This document shows, one piece after another, positions 61,571 through 64,000 of a DNA stretch of 64,000 nt. The notes under the pieces were generated by a model, which saw only the letters and a program-made list of their open reading frames with translations, searched no databases and was not told the DNA's origin. Within the stretch, counting starts at the first letter, position 1; every line of letters starts with the position of its first letter. The stretch spans positions 62,001-126,000 of the forward strand of contig JAUJOZ010000007.1 in assembly GCA_030447415.1 (NCBI GenBank). The letters run 5' to 3'. The translations under genes were made by a program, and so were the position numbers. The DNA comes from Thermomicrobiales bacterium (lineage in GTDB: Bacteria > Chloroflexota > Chloroflexia > Thermomicrobiales > UBA6265).

Positions 61571-64000
61571 TCAGGCCGGCCCTGCGAGCTTTCGCCCCGG
61601 GCGCCGCGACCGCCGCGCCACGTGTTGAACGGGCTCCTCCGGGGCAGCACCCCCATCGGGTGTGGCAGCAGCAGCCGGCTTCTTCGGCTTGGGCTTCGGC
61701 ACGGCGCGGCGCGTGCCATCCTTCCGCGGCTTGCGCCCGATCACCGCGACCGCCGCCTCGCCGTCACTGGGACCCGCGACGCGCTCGGCGGCCGGGTCGG
61801 CAGCCGGCGGCGCGGACCCATCGGCGGCGCTGTCCCCGGCGGTGGGTGCCAATCCCTCCAGTGGAGCGAAGCCGAGGCTCAGGGACTGCTCGACGATGCC
61901 GCGGCGGAGGAGGCGCTCGGCGTCCTGCAGGCCGTCGCGCAGAGGGTGCTCCGGCATGACGTCGGTGAGCATCTCGCGCACCTGGCGGATCAGGTCGATC
62001 GTCTTGTTGAAGGTCAGGACGAGGTCGCCCTCCGACAGCTCGATCGTCTCCCCGATCTGAGCCATCGTCTCGCCCCGGCACCAGGCGCGGGCGGCGCCGT
62101 AGAAGGTCGGGTTGTGGCCTTCCGAGATGAAGAGCCCTTCGCCCCGTTCCTCACTCAACACCGCGTGCTCCAGGTCCTCCAGGCGGCGGCGGGCGAGGAC
62201 GAGGCGGTCGGGTAGGGTGTAATGGTTGGCGTAGCGGAAGTCGCGGTCGAAGCTGAACCACGAGAAGACCTCGGCTAGGTCCTCCGGCGGCAGGCGGTCG
62301 AGGACGCCGCGGTCGATCAGCTCGCAGAGGATCAGGCCGTCGGTGTCGAAGACATCGGCCAGCATGTCGGCCTTCGCGGTCGGATAGCCGCGGTGAAGGT
62401 AACCGAAGCGATGGAGGACGTTGCGGATGCCGCGGATGACGCCCCGGATGCGCGCGTCCTCGGCGTCGACCTCGCGCCCGAGCGCTTGCTCGACGGCGCG
62501 GCGCTCCCGGTCAAGCTTGTCGACCTGGACCAGGTAGTCGCGGTGCTCCTTGCGCCGGGGGCAGGTGTGGCAGGGGTGGACGAGCCGCTCCTGCTGCAGC
62601 TCCTTGACCTGGGCGTGGGCCTCCGCGGTCTGTGCCTCCAGCCCGCCGAGCGCGTCGGCAACGCGCTCCCGCTCCCGGGCGCGGTGCTCCGCGGCCAGTG
62701 CGTCGAGGTCGGGGAGCCCAATCTCCGCCACGCGCCGCCACAACGCCGTCAGCGCATCGGCGGGGATGAGCGTCGTCGCGTCGGTCACCCCTTCCGGCGG
62801 GTACGCCAGGGCGGACGGCACCTCGACCACCCGGTCGGTCAGGTGGTCGATCTGGCGATACTCGGCGAAGAGGCGGATCGTGTTCCCATCCTCGAACAAG
62901 AAGCGGCCGATGCCACCCTCGCTCCCGCGGCCGAGGTAGACACCCCAGCCGCCGTCGCGGCCGTGCGCGACCAGCCCGACCGGTGCGTGGCGGAAGGCGC
63001 GGCGCAACGCCTGGCGGCCCGGGTCCGGCCAGGGAGAAGCGGCGGCCGTGGCGCGGTAGACGCCGTCGACGTCCTCCTTCAAGCGCCGCTCCTTGTGCTG
63101 GGCGGCGGTCAGGGAGCGGGTGACGCGGCGGTAGTCCTCCAGCAGCTCGTCGCCGGCGTCGAGGCCGATCAGGCAGCCCTGCGGAATCTTGGCGATCTCG
63201 GCGCCGATGGCGAGGATCTCGTCCTCGAGCTCCCGCAGGCGTTGGGCGGTCTGGAACTGGGCCAGGCTCTGCTGGAGCATAGATCGGACGCGGTCGCCAT
63301 GGGGCGGGTCCCAAAGGTTGAGGACGGTGTTGTAGCGGACCGCGAACGCGGAGCGGACCGGATGCAACTGGCCGGTCCCAATCTCCAACGTCTCGCGGAA
63401 AGAGATCCAGGGTGAGTAAGGAACGACGACGTGACCGAAGGCGTCCATGCCACGGCGACCAGCGCGACCGGCCATCTGCTGGAACTCGTTCGGGATCAGG
63501 ACGCGGCGGCGGCGACCATCCCACTTGCTCATGCGGCCGACGATCACGGTGCGGGCCGGCATGTTGACCCCGAGCGCCAGCGTGTCGGTGGCAAAGACCA
63601 CCTGCATCAGGCCCCGGCTGAAGAGCACCTCGACGAGTTGCTTGAGGACCGGCAGGAGACCGGCGTGGTGGAACCCGATTCCCTTGCGGGCGAGGGCGGT
63701 GATCGTCTTGACCTGGTCGAGCTCCCGGTCCTCGGGGCGGAGGGCGGCGAGGACGGCATCAAGCGTCGCCTCGATCCGGGCGAGGTGGGCGGGACCAACG
63801 AGGTGAGGACGCATCACGGCCAGGCGCTCGGCGTAGGCCTGACAGTCGTTGCGGCTGAAGAGGAAGTAGATGGCCGGGAGCATCTCCTCGGCCGCGAGGG
63901 CGTCGACGATCTCGCGCGGCTGCGGCTCGTCCATCTCCGGCGTGGCACGCTCAGCCGGGCGGCGCCCGTATGGACCGCCGCGCCCGGCCTGGCGCCGCAG
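61571..64000 (-). CDS. Ski2-like DEAD/DEAH-box RNA helicase, N-terminus beyond window
   Basis: C-terminal ~810 residues of a superfamily 2 helicase of the Ski2/Mtr4 (HelY) type; the frame is open to the window edge. The second RecA domain has AIYFLFSRNDCQAYAERL, GIGFHHAGLLPVLKQLVEVLFSRGLMQVVFATDTLALGVNMPA (motifs IV-V), and EFQQMAGRAGRRGMDAFG (motif VI). The DSHCT-type helical end reads GILHRFGYL-like VLHRFGYLHRG... DGLILCELIDRGVLDRLPPEDLAEVFSWFSFDRD. A CHTCPRRKEH cluster may bind metal. The tail (PKPKPKKPAAAATPDGG...RRSRRPGRK) is basic and disordered, fit for RNA contact. It is expected to unwind structured RNA during decay or ribosome maturation. Confidence 0.9.
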   Translation of the reverse strand: MRRQAGRGGPYGRRPAERATPEMDEPQPREIVDALAAEEMLPAIYFLFSRNDCQAYAERLAVMRPHLVGPAHLARIEATLDAVLAALRPEDRELDQVKTITALARKGIGFHHAGLLPVLKQLVEVLFSRGLMQVVFATDTLALGVNMPARTVIVGRMSKWDGRRRRVLIPNEFQQMAGRAGRRGMDAFGHVVVPYSPWISFRETLEIGTGQLHPVRSAFAVRYNTVLNLWDPPHGDRVRSMLQQSLAQFQTAQRLRELEDEILAIGAEIAKIPQGCLIGLDAGDELLEDYRRVTRSLTAAQHKERRLKEDVDGVYRATAAASPWPDPGRQALRRAFRHAPVGLVAHGRDGGWGVYLGRGSEGGIGRFLFEDGNTIRLFAEYRQIDHLTDRVVEVPSALAYPPEGVTDATTLIPADALTALWRRVAEIGLPDLDALAAEHRARERERVADALGGLEAQTAEAHAQVKELQQERLVHPCHTCPRRKEHRDYLVQVDKLDRERRAVEQALGREVDAEDARIRGVIRGIRNVLHRFGYLHRGYPTAKADMLADVFDTDGLILCELIDRGVLDRLPPEDLAEVFSWFSFDRDFRYANHYTLPDRLVLARRRLEDLEHAVLSEERGEGLFISEGHNPTFYGAARAWCRGETMAQIGETIELSEGDLVLTFNKTIDLIRQVREMLTDVMPEHPLRDGLQDAERLLRRGIVEQSLSLGFAPLEGLAPTAGDSAADGSAPPAADPAAERVAGPSDGEAAVAVIGRKPRKDGTRRAVPKPKPKKPAAAATPDGGAAPEEPVQHVARRSRRPGRKLAGPA

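Overview
The window is a GC-rich (about two-thirds G+C) bacterial chromosome segment with tightly packed genes on both strands. Several features point to a Chloroflexota lineage close to Thermomicrobia/Sphaerobacter: Ski2-type helicase, HerA/NurA, TreY/TreZ, a form II CoxL-like protein, a Tat-exported Cys-rich protein, a PIG-V-like transferase, substrate-binding proteins without a lipobox, and small hypothetical proteins of that kind. This placement is inferred from gene content and was not tested by a search.

Layout. 1-6.6 kb: the end of a sugar ABC permease and its solute-binding protein, a REP-like palindrome, PrxQ-type peroxiredoxin, methyltransferase, GNAT enzyme, and a decayed IS630 element inserted into a small gene. 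6.6-10.4 kb: 7Fe ferredoxin, a Tat-exported Cys-rich protein with a response-regulator-like direct repeat upstream, a HisKA-only small protein, and a MerR/DUF433 + DUF5615 toxin-antitoxin pair. 10.5-18 kb (minus): phosphoribosyltransferase-like protein, a PP2C-like/TM/beta-propeller protein, a TPR protein and threonine ammonia-lyase. 18-25.5 kb (mostly plus): pyrF, parA, guaB, a PIG-V-like membrane protein, an atypical SDR and a PRC-barrel protein. 25.6-33.2 kb (minus): nurA, herA, sbcD (mre11) and a frameshifted sbcC (rad50), resembling the archaeal end-resection gene cluster. 33.5-45 kb: degenerate polysaccharide deacetylase, epimerase, argH, GNAT, treY-treZ, sugar isomerase-like protein and PfkB kinase. 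45-50.5 kb: VOC remnant, orphan frameshifted coxL, small HTH protein, SDR, and a response regulator lacking its phospho-Asp. 50.8-54.3 kb: LtrA, a 1.8-kb IS5-type element carrying a broken hydrolase, and a UBP zinc-finger protein. 54.8-61.2 kb (minus): a BMP-type nucleoside-like ABC importer plus a secreted beta-propeller protein. 61.6-64 kb: Ski2-like helicase running off the window.

Two cross-cutting patterns stand out. First, many intergenic regions carry the same extended -10 promoter element (TGn followed by TAnnnT) with little or no -35 element. Second, single-base frameshifts cluster in otherwise well-conserved genes (permease/SBP junction, Cys-rich protein, sbcC, VOC, coxL, hydrolase, both transposases). 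Some of these may be sequencing or assembly errors rather than pseudogenes.
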